Assembly: GCA_949775045.1 (NCBI GenBank)
Contig: OX459105.1
Span: forward strand, 4,808,556-4,872,555
DNA: 64,000 bases
From: Metridium senile
Lineage: Eukaryota; Cnidaria; Anthozoa; Actiniaria; Metridiidae
Reading direction: 5' to 3'
A program made the translations under genes and the position numbers. This document shows, one piece after another, positions 1-11,095 of the stretch (the stretch's first letter is position 1; each line of letters begins with the position of its first letter). Under the pieces are notes generated by a model that was given only the letters and a program-made list of their open reading frames with translations, had not been told where the DNA came from and searched no databases.

Positions 1-25
1 TCATCACACACGGTGTACACTATAC

Positions 26-48
26 AATAATACTAATACTAATACTAA

Positions 49-80
<32 letters not shown>

Positions 81-89
81 ATAATAATA
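26..89. repeat. ACT/AAT microsatellite
   Basis: Trinucleotide-type run (actaat, then act, then aat units). Simple sequence with no coding meaning. Confidence 0.9.
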
Positions 90-370
90 TATATTAAATT
101 TCTAACATTCCCCCTATAGTTTTCCATTTCAAATTAATTATTAAAAAAACTGTTCTAAGCACGTCATAGGGATTTGAGACTCTCTGGCCATAGTGTAAAT
201 TTTGAATATTTCTCCTGATGTATCGTTTCTTATATCTTTTCTTATTGTCATTCTTATTAGATTTATTCTTTTCATTTATTCTTTTTTCAGTCTTCTTTTT
301 AATTCATTCTTTTTTTTCATACTTTTTTTACATTTTTCTTTTCGTTTATTTATTTTTTTCTATTTTTAAA

Positions 371-450
371 ATTCCGCGTTTTAGAATATTCCGCCGTTCC
401 GCGTTTTAGAATATTCCGCCATTCCGTCGTTCCGCCGTTCCGCGTTTTAG
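371..450. repeat. Short tandem repeat of a ccgttccgcgttttag-type unit
   Basis: About three imperfect copies of a roughly 25-bp unit lie directly upstream of the LINE fragment. The stretch 93-370 before it is T-rich and shows no gene. Confidence 0.7.
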
Positions 451-469
451 GGTTGCCCTACCAAACGCA

Positions 470-820
470 TGTTTCGTCGACCTCCGAGCGGCATTTGACC
501 ACATAAACCGACCTCTCCTGTTCAAAATCCTCCGTCTACGCACAGGTGCCAACCGAATCATTGATATTCTCGAGAAAAACTACCAAAACACCACTGGTTA
601 TATCTCTGATACGAAGAAAACCGATGAACTTCGAATTGAATGCGGTGTCCGACAAGGCGCAATCGAAAGTCCATGCATTTTCAACATCTTCATGGACACA
701 ATCCTCCGAATTGTCTTGGCCGATGTCGACATAAAAGTACCGAATTGCGGCATCGAGTATGAATACCGTGTTAACATGTGTAGCACCGACCGAAGTCAAC
801 GCAACATTGCTCCACCATCC
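470..820 (+). pseudogene. LINE reverse transcriptase, 5' half (interrupted)
   Basis: Open frame from about 470 to 820 that reads as the palm/finger part of a non-LTR reverse transcriptase. It contains the FVDLRAAFDHIN block (first catalytic Asp region) and GVRQGAIESPCIFNIFMD (the GxRQG...SP...N block). There is no endonuclease upstream, so the copy is 5'-truncated. The frame stops at a foldback insertion beginning at 821. The last codon before the insertion (818-820) continues in frame at 1455, after the second copy of the target duplication. Clade uncertain (RTE- or R4-like). Confidence 0.8.
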
Positions 821-1446
821 ATGAGCTATAGGATACATGACATTTATGTACGATAGTACTGGGGATATTAACAGATCGTTGTAGAATTTACTAACTACTT
901 TACTTTACTAGCAAATGTCAATTAATAAACCACAATATAGGGTTTGTAATATCTGCTTTATGACCTCATGTGTTGTATTACGCTTTGGCGAAGTCCAAAA
1001 CCCCGATAACTAGATAAAACATTTGAAATCCCGAACGACAACAACCCGCTGATTCTCAAACATGTCAAACGACTTTGATACTCAGGCTACTTTGACCCAG
1101 CGGCAGCTAAGTTTGTTTGTCACGCAATTAAGCTAGATTCGCCCACCGTACGTAACAAACAAGCTTAGCTACCGAGCCTGGGTCAAAGTCGTTTGACATG
1201 TTTGAGAATCAGCGGGTTGTTGTCGTTCGGGATTTCAAATGTTTTATCTAGTTATCGGGGTTTTGGACTTCGCCAAAGCGTTATACAACACATGAGGTCT
1301 TAAAGCAGATATTACAAACCCTATATTGTGGTTTATTGATAGACATTTGCTAGTAAAGTAATTTTCATTTGTTAGTAAATTCTACAACGATCTGTTAATA
1401 TCCCCAGTAGTATCGTACATAAATGTCATGTATCCTATAGCTCATG
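821..1446. mobile_element. Long-inverted-repeat foldback element with 8-bp target duplication
   Basis: The two arms (about 821-1100 and 1165-1446) are inverted copies starting atgagctatagg and ending cctatagctcat. The direct repeat caccatcc flanks the element at 813-820 and 1447-1454; a 7-bp reading is also possible because one base is shared with the arm. There is no transposase ORF. Long terminal inverted repeats with an 8-9-bp duplication suggest a MULE-like non-autonomous element, by inference only. It interrupts the LINE reverse transcriptase. Confidence 0.8.
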
Positions 1447-2348
1447 CACCATCCGGCAAAAACAAGATCAAATTGATTCTATACGCCGACGATATAGTGT
1501 TTTTCTGTCGAAATGACGATGATCTCCAACAGGTTTTGAATATCATGAACTCGGTTTTTTCTCGCTTTGGCCTGAAAATTGCTGAGGACAAAACTCAAAC
1601 CATGATTTTTCATGCTGATGAAGAAATTCTCTCCAAACCATCCATCGTCAAACTAAACGGTGAAGACATCGAAAATGTCAGAAAATTCCGATATCTCGGC
1701 TGCCACCTCACAAACACCGCTGTACACGCACCACTAGCTGAGAAAATCTCATCCGCTTGGAGTAAATGGACTGAACTCAAACACATCCTATGCGATCGTG
1801 AAATCCAACTCTGGATTCGTGTCAAAATCCTCGAATCGACAGTCCGAGCTCGACTCCTCTACGCAGTCCAAATCGAACTCCTCAACACGGCTGAAAAGCG
1901 AAAATTAGACTCCATCTGGCACCAATTCCTCCGGAAAATGGTCAAAGGCGGTTTTGCCCGCAAACATGCACCACCGAAAGAGACCAAAAACCAAAAACGT
2001 GAACGTCTGGAACTAGAAAATCTCAATCCAGAAGAAAAAGAAAAATGGGACTGGTCCTACAAGTTCTCGAACCTTGACATTCGGCGCATCTGCAGCTCTG
2101 GCTCCATTATCAACCAAGCGGACAAATTCCATCTAAAATATATCGCCCACGTCACCCGCATGGACAACACTGCCTATCAAAAGCAGCTGCTTTTCTCCGA
2201 GCATGCAAATAAAAAACGAGGTCCAAAAACTTGGACAAAACTAATATTGAAACAGAACAATTACAAAAGTACACCATGCCCAAAAAAGCCCGCACATTTC
2301 GCAAAATATTCCTTAGTACGCCGGATAAACGCATCAATACTTTCTTAA
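1447..2348 (+). pseudogene. LINE reverse transcriptase, 3' half
   Basis: Continues the 470-820 frame. It opens with the catalytic YADDIVFF box, followed by the thumb region (GLKIAEDKTQ, FRYLGCHLTN). It ends with a Lys-rich tail containing HLKYIAHVTRMDNTAYQKQL. The upstream ATG at 1428 lies inside the foldback arm and is not the native start. Stop at 2346-2348. A/T-rich 3' sequence follows with repeated taaaac(c)gccatctttg. A related C-terminal relic occurs at 41.5 kb and 54.9 kb. Confidence 0.82.
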
Positions 2349-2579
2349 CGTAAAACCGCCATCTTTAAATAAAAATACACCAATAGGAATATACCAAAAA
2401 ATACCAAAGAAGACGTAAAACCTCCATCTTTGAAGACAACAGCCTTATAAAAACACAAAATTACTGGTAATGTAGCAAGCAAGGTATAAGAGTAGTATAA
2501 GAAAGTTAGGAAGTATACGGGTATTAGATGATAAGTAAAATAGAAACATCATACTGCAGTATTACAGAACTATCGTAAG

Positions 2580-2936
2580 GGATACTAGAGTAATAGAGTA
2601 ATAGAGTAATATATAGCGTTCTAGAATACTAGCGTACAAGAGCAATAGCGTAACAGCGTACTCGAGTAACAGCGTACTCCAGTACTAGCGTACTAGAGTA
2701 ATAGCGTAATAGCGTAATAACAGTACTAGGGTAATAGAGTAATAGCGTACTAGAGTAATACCGTAATAGCAGTAATAGCGTACTAGCGTACTAGAGTAAT
2801 AGCGTAACAGAGTACTAGCGTACTAGAGTACTAGAGTACCAGCGTACTAGCGTACTAGAGTAATAGCGTACTATATAGCGTACTAGAGTAATAGCGTACT
2901 AGAGTACTAGCGTACTAGCGTACTAGCAGTAGTTAT
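2580..2936. repeat. 8-bp satellite array (agtaatag / cgtactag units)
   Basis: Imperfect array of 8-bp units varying at a few positions (agtaatag, cgtactag, cgtaacag). The same satellite occurs in reverse-complement orientation at 4,282-5,160, so the two arrays are inverted around a 1.3-kb spacer. No ORF of note. Confidence 0.9.
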
Positions 2937-3974
2937 TTTGTGTAACATGTCAAGCTCCAAATCGACATATTTGTTCTTGAAACGCTTGGTAAAACGGAAT
3001 GCCGATTGACAATTAATCGGATCACGAGACTGTTACAGTGATAATAAACGTAAAAACGTCCGAACTGAGTTCTGAGTATTTAACTTTATTACAACCACAT
3101 ATTGGATTGCGCCCGGAGGCGCCCCTTTGTTTGGTATGAAAACATGTGTTCAAAGTTGATCAATTTATATGTAATATCATGAACGGAAACGTCCCGTGCC
3201 ATGATGCTTGAGAGTCCCAACTGCCTTACTATTCCTACAAATCGACTTTTCGTTATTCAAAACAGTTATACAGGATACAGTTCAATTATTCACGAACTGT
3301 ATTATATGGTTTTGATCGAATATTATTGTAAAAAACACCGTATGTTTTGAGTTGAATGCACGCAGTTCGGATGTTAATTACTACAAGAGAAATTGCGTGA
3401 CATACATTGCGGGTCAAGCTAGAAAATTGACACACTTTGAAATAAAACAGAACCTGTCAAAACAAAAACATGCAGAAGTGATGTTGAAAACCCCTGGCTT
3501 TTCTAAACATTTTGATATATAATTCATAGGAATCCGTTAAAATTTAGAACCGTATTTTCACTTATTTTATTAAGACTCAAAGCATAGAAAACACAAGGTA
3601 GTAGCCAGCTAAAGAACAGTAGATTTGTAGATTTACCGAGCCATTAGGATGTTGTGTTGTAAAGGGTTTGTGTTTGGTGTATCGGAGTCATGAATTTGTT
3701 AATTATTAACTTGCGGACACTCCTGTGTTTTTTATTTTTTCTTAATTATTAAGTTGCGGATTATTCTTTCTGTGCTCGGAATAGATTAAGTTGCGGATTA
3801 TTCTGTGTTTTTAATTCTGTGCTCGGAATAGAAGACCACAGAGGGTCAGAGAAGGAACAGAGGAACAGGGGAACAGGGGTACAGAGGATCAGATGTTTAT
3901 AACTTTTACAGCACTGCCTTTTGCTTCGCACAAAACGGTGAGGTAAGGACCGAAAATAGCAAATGTTTCAAATG
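2937..3974. other. Spacer between inverted satellites, no gene seen
   Basis: AT-rich unique-looking DNA with short local duplications (agttgcggattattct at about 3,750-3,815). A tgtaacatgt motif at about 2,951 and attggattgcgcccgg at 3,102 hint at LTR-like sequence, but no partner LTR is visible. No coding evidence. Confidence 0.5.
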
Positions 3975-4115
3975 TAAAGGTCCGGGCAAACGGATTCAAC
4001 ATTTCCTTCAACATCCTTTCGATTTTGTAGAATGGCAATGTTGAAACCGTATTTACAGTATTTACCTAACCATAACAGGACTTTACGCTAAAATTCGTCT
4101 GTGCCCGGGTCTTTA
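3975..4115. mobile_element. Small inverted-repeat element (MITE)
   Basis: Ends resemble aaaggtccgggca on the left and tgcccgggtcttt on the right, with a second inner inverted pair around caacattt...aatgttgaa. A diverged copy of the inner part lies at about 9,935-9,995. Non-coding. Confidence 0.55.
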
Positions 4116-4281
4116 AAAAATCGAACAAAAAATCATGCTGTCTGTCATTAATTGCAATCCTCTACACTACACTGTATAGACATTTTCACCATCATTTTTC
4201 AAAGCATCTTATATATAGTAGAAGTAGTAGACTGTGCCACAGTCCCCTCTCTATGACCTCATCCCCAGGGCCTGCATGCTC

Positions 4282-5160
4282 TGCTAGTACGCTAGTACGC
4301 TGTTACGCTATTACTCTAGTACGCTATTACTGCTATTACGCTATTACTGCTATTACGCTATTACTGCTATTACTCTATTACTCTAGTACGCTAGTACGCT
4401 AGTACGCTAGTACGCTAGTACTGCTATTACGCTGTTACGCTATTACTCTAGTACGCTGTTACGCTATTACTCTAGTACTCTAGTACGCTATTACTGCTGT
4501 TACGCTATTACTCTAGTACGCTGTTACGCTAGTACGCTATTACTCTAGTACGCTATTACTCTAGTACGCTAGTACTCTAGTACGCTGTTACGCTATTACT
4601 CTAGTACGCTGTTACGCTATTACTCTAGTACGCTATTACTGCATTCTATTACTGCTATTACGCTATTACTGCTATTACGCTATTACGCTATTACTGCTAT
4701 TACGCTATTACGCTATTACTCTAGTACGCTAGTACGCTATTACTCTAGTACGCTATTACTCTAGTACGCTAGTACTCTAGTACGCTGTTACGCTATTACT
4801 CTAGTACGCTAGTACGCTGTTACGCTATTACTCTAGTACGCTATTACTGCATCCTATTACTGCTATTACGCTATTACGCTATTACTCTAGTACGCTAGTA
4901 CGCTAGTACTGATATTACGCTATTACTCTAGTACGCTAGTACGCTGTTACGCTATTACTCTAGTACGCTATTACTGCTATTACGCTATTACTGCTATTAC
5001 GCTATTACTGCATGCTATTACGCTATTACGCTATTACGCTATTACGCTATTACTCTAGTACGCTAGTACGCTAGTACTGCTATTACGCTATTACGCTAGT
5101 ACTCTAGTACGCTATTGCTCTAGTACGCTAGTAAGCATGTACTGTTATTACGCTAGTTAT
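4282..5160. repeat. 8-bp satellite array, inverted relative to 2,580-2,936
   Basis: About 0.88 kb of ctattacg / ctagtacg / ctctagta units, the reverse complement of the first array. Occasional unit breaks (gcattctatt, gcatccta) recur, suggesting higher-order duplication. Confidence 0.9.
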
Positions 5161-5165
5161 ACTAT

Positions 5166-5222
5166 GACTGTCAGTATACAATGTCAGTACACAATGTCAG
5201 TACACAATGTCAGTATACAATG
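5166..5222. repeat. 14-bp tandem repeat (atgtcagtacacaa)
   Basis: About four copies of a 14-bp unit with t/c variation at one site. It lies just before the second copy of a 22-bp direct repeat (2,374-2,395 and 5,257-5,278) that brackets the whole satellite block. The following stretch to 5,914 shows no gene. Confidence 0.85.
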
Positions 5223-5914
5223 TTTATAATAGACCATTTGTTTGAGTTGTTTGGCAAATACACCAATAGGAATATACCGTGGAAACAACCTCAGTATAGC
5301 AAAACAGCATAGAACGTTAGTCACCGTACTAAGGAGAAAAAACAGGAACAGCGCGGCTAAAACAAGCACCATATGTACAAAAGACCATGTTCAAAAGAGA
5401 TGAATTTAACAAGTAGATCAATACGAAATATCCACGACCGGCAAAATTTGTAATGGCAAATAAGCGCTGAACAATTCGATCGATCGAGATACACTTTTAT
5501 ATAGAGAGGCGGAGTTAATATCGATCAGAGGGGGAGACCTTAGAAACTTTGATGTCTGTGAATGGTCCGATTGGGATAAAAAATGTCAAAATAATGTCAA
5601 AAATTAATCAAACGTTTTTGTAAGTGACTACGGTACGGCGAGTCGCACAGTAAACAAATTGAAGTACAAAAATATCAAGTCATGAAAATGTTCAGTGATT
5701 TGATTAAAAAAAAAAAAAAGTATAAAATTAATATATAAAGCACAAAGAAAAAGAAAACAGAAAAAGGAATAAGAGCAGAAAAATAAATAAATAAAAATAT
5801 TATGTATTGAAGCATTACGTATTTACGCATTACTCATTATGTATTGAAGTATTGTACCAAGCATGAACAAAAGAGATTGAAAAGTTGACACTAACTACAA
5901 GTAACAACACATAC

Positions 5915-5944
5915 CCATCCCTTGTCTCTCTTGCTGTATTGATC
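5915..5944 (-). CDS. Possible 30-bp micro-exon of the KH gene
   Basis: On the minus strand an acceptor (tatttcacag) precedes 30 open bases, ten codons reading DQYSKRDKGW, followed by a gtatgt donor. Phase is 0 on both sides, matching the phase-0 end of the KH exon upstream in transcription order. This is inference from splice signals and phase only; a chance match is quite possible. Confidence 0.3.
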
Positions 5945-6651
5945 CTGTGAAATAATACAAAAACGTTTATCCAAGAAAAATGACATGCATTAGATTACCC
6001 AAGAAATAAGTATAAAGGAAATCGCACGATCTCGAGTACAATTAATAATTAATAGGTGATGTTTTAAAAGTTTTCAAAATTGGATGAGCCTTTTAGTCGA
6101 GTCCAATCTGATAACTTTCAAATCATCACTAGTATATCTATTAATAACAAATTGTATGAAAAGACAGTGCGATTTTTTATTTATAATATACTGAAAAACT
6201 AATTTGTACTCTGCAGAGTACAATTTGGGATTTAATTGTATGCCTCTTGTCCTTTTAGAATCAAGTAATTTTGTACAGTATATTAATAACAGTAAATATT
6301 GAAAGCCTATCAGAAATAGTGTAAATGTGTGTACTCAAGCTTTTAATTTAAAAAAATGGAGAAATGGTCAAAAATAGCGATTTTAGTGTTGTTTGACATG
6401 GTTTTTCCCTTCTGGGATGCCTGTGTAATTTATCACTTGGCTTCAAGAGATTGTTTGTGAAAAATTGGCTTGCAAATAAATTCTTATTATTAAACCTTCT
6501 GAATGGTTTTGACAATTTGGGGTCTTGAAACAAAATTTCCAGTTATTGATTATCGTGATCTACATGTTACAGTTCAGCAGCCAAGTGAGTGTTGGGTAAT
6601 AAGGTTTTATAAATTATAATAAATTATTATTATTATCATTATAATACTTAC

Positions 6652-6852
6652 TGCAATTGTTTTCAATTCCAGTATTGCTTTCTTGCGCTTTTCATCGTCT
6701 CCACCAACATAGATTGCATCTTTAACTACATAAATTTCTGCTCCTGTTTCCTTTGTGATCCTTTGTATGTTACAAAGTCTCGTCCCTATGACATATCTCA
6801 TTTTGTCCTTAGGGATATCAACTTTGGTTTTTCCTTCTGAGCTATTCATCTT
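6652..6852 (-). CDS. KH-domain exon of a probable RNA-binding protein gene
   Basis: Minus-strand exon of 201 bp (67 codons, phase 0 at both ends) with acceptor ttgattcag and donor gtaagt. The peptide has KH type-I features: VDIPKDKMRYVIG, then NIQRITKETGAEIYV, then an IYVGGDDEKRKKAI helix. The usual GxxG loop reads G-T-R-L, so its second glycine is missing, which may weaken nucleic-acid binding. KH domains bind single-stranded RNA or DNA. I cannot assign the parent protein; multi-KH (vigilin-like) or ankyrin-KH proteins are candidates. Other exons were not found with confidence. Confidence 0.72.
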
Positions 6853-6939
6853 CTGAATCAATAAAAAACAATGCCTGCATTTAGGGACTCAGGTTAAGGG
6901 ATCATCACCTACTTATATATTACCTAGGGATTTGATTAC

Positions 6940-7534
6940 TTAGAATTTTGCATCCGAATTAAACATGCATGATATTACTCATTGAACTTCTCCTAGATGT
7001 ATTTTTATGTCATATTCTGCTATATTTTATGACTCGGACGCTTTCTACACATGTTTTCATTTGTTTCTAGTGTTTAATTCGTACAAAATACGACTATGTT
7101 GAGATCTAATTACGCATGCAAATTCAAAGGTCATTCATTGTCACACAACACATTTCGTTACTCATATTTTGAAAAAGATACACCACAAACGATAGTTTAA
7201 TAGCTTGGTTTATTTATTTTTCAAAAATATTGCTAATAAAAACATTCAAAAACTATATATAGATGTGACAAGAGAAAGAAACCGAACTTAGTTCAAAAAA
7301 ATAAACAAATTATAGAAATATAACATGCATAAATTAAAAATACTAACAAATGCAGCAAAAATATTAAGCCAATCAAGAAGTACTGTAAAAAAAAAAATTG
7401 AAAAAAATTATTATTGTCATTATAATATTTGCAAATAAGTTTATAATTTATCATTAAAATAACCTAAAAAAATTCATAAGTGATTAGTTGTTTATTTTTG
7501 TGCACATTTTGTTAACATTAATCAGCCAATTTAG
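6940..7534. repeat. Dispersed repeat, copy 1
   Basis: About 595 bp, closely similar to 25,869-26,838 in the same orientation. The second copy carries a 360-bp foldback insertion that copy 1 lacks, so copy 1 is the empty site. Non-coding; family not recognised. Confidence 0.85.
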
Positions 7535-7599
7535 GAGTTTTCAAGGAGTTTAAGGAGTACTAGTAGCACGAACCCTGTATATAATTTTAAGCAATTATG

Positions 7600-7741
7600 G
7601 AACTCTGTTATCACAATATATTGTGATTTGTCAGTGGCCTGGCTGAGCTATTGGTTATTTGCTGATGCCATCCGCAGCAGAGGCAAATAACTGATAGCGA
7701 GACACTGACAAATCAGGATATTTTGTGATAACCAAGTTCAA
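7600..7741. repeat. Imperfect hairpin (MITE-like)
   Basis: Inverted arms around aactctgttatcacaa and ttgtgataaccaagtt, with a further inner match (gatttgtcagtg / cactgacaaatc). Non-coding, about 140 bp. Confidence 0.65.
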
Positions 7742-10235
7742 TAATTGTTTTATCATTCTGATTTATATTTATGTTATGTAATCTTTGAAGTTAACTAAAG
7801 TAGGGTTACTGTGCATGAGCAGACTATTATTTGCAGCAAAAGAGCTTTGCAACGTAATGCCCATGAGCATACTATTATTTGTAGGCAGTTATTTGCAGTT
7901 CCTCCGGCCAATCAAAACGATGGAAAAAAATAATATTAATGATAAAGTTATATAGCAGTTATATTCTAGACCAATATGAATGCTAATCCAATTTGGGTGC
8001 TTAGGCTGTGAATTGAAAATCACGAAAAAAATTCTAACAAATTTCATGCCAAGAGTTAATAATTACTTCATGTATATTTTAATATTACAATTCTTCGTTT
8101 GCAACCACATGATAATCGGGACATTATAAGCCAATTTCTGCCAATCTCAAATTTCACAACCTTAATTCTTAGTCGTATTGAAAAATGACATTCATATTCT
8201 TTTAGAGCGTTCAAAACTGAGTATGTTGACCGATTTTTGAATCTGTAGAGTATTTGGATGCAGAATTATTAGCGATCAAAGTTGCGCGATATTTGGTAAT
8301 AAGAATGTATGGAGCGGCCATGCTGGAGGACAATATCCTCCAAAATGGCGGACAAAACTTCAAAGGTCTGATATGAAGGGAAACTGAATCATTTAAAAAA
8401 GATTTTGTTAAAATATGCTTAAATTAGATGCTAAAAGTCTTTACGAACCAAAAGTTTTCAAAAAGCACAGATTATTCTTATTTTTATCGCCCGATTCGGA
8501 TACGTGACCGGCATTGCGTGACACAATTCTAACTTGAATATCTCTGGAACCAAAGACATTTATAAACCCAAACTTCAGAAATGTATTTTTAAAACAGTTA
8601 ACTATAACATATATAGTGCATGTTTTAATACGAGATATAAAAAATATTTCGGTTTGGTGATGAGTCGTCTATTGCCAACGAAGAATATGTAGGTATTCTT
8701 TGGTAAAATCAATAGAAAACGTGTCCAATATTAAAAATATTCTAGACCAATAAGATGGATAATTCTAATTTTCGTTTAATTCAGCTGCTTAACTGTGAAA
8801 ATGATGGAAAATGTTGAAGGGATAAATTCCCGCCAAAAGTTAAAATTAACTTTAATTTATGACCAAATTAACATATTACAACAGTCACAATGTATATGGG
8901 TTTTCTTCGATTAAACTGATGTTGAAAGGGTTCAAAATGATTATAAGCAGTTATATTATACACCAATAGGCTTGCTTATTTTAATTTTAGTTTCATTCAG
9001 GCACTAAGTTGAGAAAATCAAGGAAAATGTTGAAGAGAAATATTCCCGCCAAAAGTTGAAAATTCATCAATGATCTGAACAACACTGAAGTTTTTCTCGG
9101 TTAAATCGAAAGAAAACATGATAAAACACAGCTACATACAAGACTTAAAAGCTACAAAGAAACTGTAGGTATCTTTTTTGTCGTAAATAACGAAAATACA
9201 TCACTACAAAGATAAGAAATTTTGTAGTCATTGCGCTGAAGTTCAGTTGGCGAGCGACATAAAACTCAATTTGAAGCCGATTTTGAACAAAAAATATATA
9301 TATTATTGCAGAGAAGAAATAGAGATGGATGTCCGTGGTTTATGAATATGTGTGGTGATGTTTAAGTGGGATATTAACAAAGATAAAGCAGAAAATCGTA
9401 CATTACCTTCGCTTGACAACGTTTACGAATCACTTCTTGGAACTACTGAAATATTTTCCCAGAACTCTTTGGTCTATGGGGGGAGGGGACGTGCATGAAC
9501 TAAATTCTTCAATATTTTATTGATTTTAAAGGAGAAAACTTAATTCTACAAACTTAAGCAGTTAAACAAACGATAACTTTTATGGACAGTTTTCAATAAA
9601 TCATCAAAAAGCTCTTTTTTTTTGCCTTTATCAATGTTAACCGGAAATGTATTTTTGACGAACTTCCGGTTACTTTCCCGCCGAAACATATCACGTGATT
9701 TATTTGTTTCTAATTATATTTTCAAAGTAATCTTCCAAGTTGGCGGGCTGTGTGGGTCTGTATCGATCGACGAAGGTAACTCGAATTTGCTTGATTTCTA
9801 TGAATGATTGCCAGCTATATTGCACTAGTAGCAGTTCATGGTTTTAATACAAAGCAAAAGAACATATATACTGCTTATAATTTTAGATTATTCAGTGCGA
9901 TTAGCTTAAAATTGCTTCTTAAATTTGTTATTGTCGACAACATTTGCTTCAACATCCGTTCGATATTATTGAATGGCAATGTTAAAGCCGTTTGCCACCC
10001 CTTATTGAAACGTGTTAAATCGATGTTCTCTGGATTTTAATGTTTATAAATCAGATTTTTGCAACGACATCTCTCGATAAAATCGACAGCTATAATTCTC
10101 AAAAAACCGATGTATAGCCAGTGTTCGAGATTACTCTAAATTCTAAAATAGTTTAAGTTTATTATAAAAGGAATTCTCACCCACAAACGAAATATCGTTT
10201 GTTTACTAAATAATTATCAATATGTATATATCTTT
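7742..10235. other. Gene-free intergenic or intronic stretch
   Basis: No convincing ORF on either strand. Two diverged direct repeats share the phrase ttcccgccaaaagtt (about 8,740-8,840 and 8,950-9,060), with a weaker third at about 7,960-8,050. These look like old tandem copies of a non-coding repeat. Confidence 0.6.
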
Positions 10236-10560
10236 ATTTCACCTGTGAAAATATCATTACCATGGTTACACATCTTAATGGTAGCTTGTTACTCGTGCTA
10301 CCCGAAGTCCAGCTGCTAACGACCAAAAATATATCAAATTGTTCGTTTTGTGATAAAAGCATGAAACTTGGCCAGATTACTAACTTCACCAAATCGATCA
10401 TTATGTGATATAGGGCCATTCGAAATAGGAGCTCGAAACCGAGTAATGCGCATGCCCCTAAATAGGTGTGCATGGAAACGAGGCTTTACCAAAATATTTA
10501 ATTCTATTTTAGATTGTTAATCTTGATCTATATTGAAGTATCTTCACTGAAATGTGCAGT
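10236..10560. repeat. Inverted repeat, left arm
   Basis: The reverse complement of this segment matches 13,312-13,560 over about 250 bp (shared phrases atgcacacctattt, ggcatgcgca, gaagttagtaat, catgcttttatcacaaaacg). The arms point outward and are 2.75 kb apart. The short ORFs here only mirror the repeat. Confidence 0.75.
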
Positions 10561-10984
10561 AGTGTGAAATGGAGAATTGACCGCCACCTCGAAATTTATT
10601 CAAAAATGGGAATTGAAAAGATGGTGGGGAAATTATTTTTGGCGCGAATTTGGTCGACTATTTTTAGCACTTTTTTACAAATGACGGGGAAATTGTTTTG
10701 GCGAGAATTTTCGCACAATTAATGCCGAGAGAGTTGACCGCCAACCGTGTTATTTATGTGTAGCCGATATTTTTAGCGTTAGGGTTGAATGATGATGATC
10801 GATTAATTATTTTTAGCAATGAAAGGCATGAAATTTTATGTGATCTTATAACTCCGTCTCTTTTATGATTCTGAAAGAACAGATCATGTCTATGTTGAAC
10901 TTGTTTGATTGGCTGTGTGCCGCCTAGTCAATCCAGGTCGAAAAGAAAAGACAGTTATCAATATCGTTCTAAGTATAACAATAA

Positions 10985-11095
10985 AACATTCTCTTAATAA
11001 CGTGCAGACCCCCAAGAGATAATCTCTCCAGCCGGATTCGAATTGACGACCCATGATAGATCTGCAGTCTTTAACCACTGGGGAAATAGGTGTCG
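10985..11095 (-). repeat. tRNA-derived SINE relic
   Basis: The minus strand has an A-box-like tggttaaagactg and a B-box-like aattcgaatcc at tRNA-like spacing, ending in ccggctgg. It is diverged and does not fold into a clean cloverleaf, so it is not called a tRNA gene. Confidence 0.5.

Noticed and set aside
2951..3105. Possible solo LTR (tgtaaca...ttaca)
   Set aside because: No second LTR, no target duplication and no coding part; the primer-site-like word alone is too weak.
10985..11095. A functional tRNA gene
   Set aside because: A- and B-box-like words exist but the arms do not pair into a cloverleaf; called a SINE relic.
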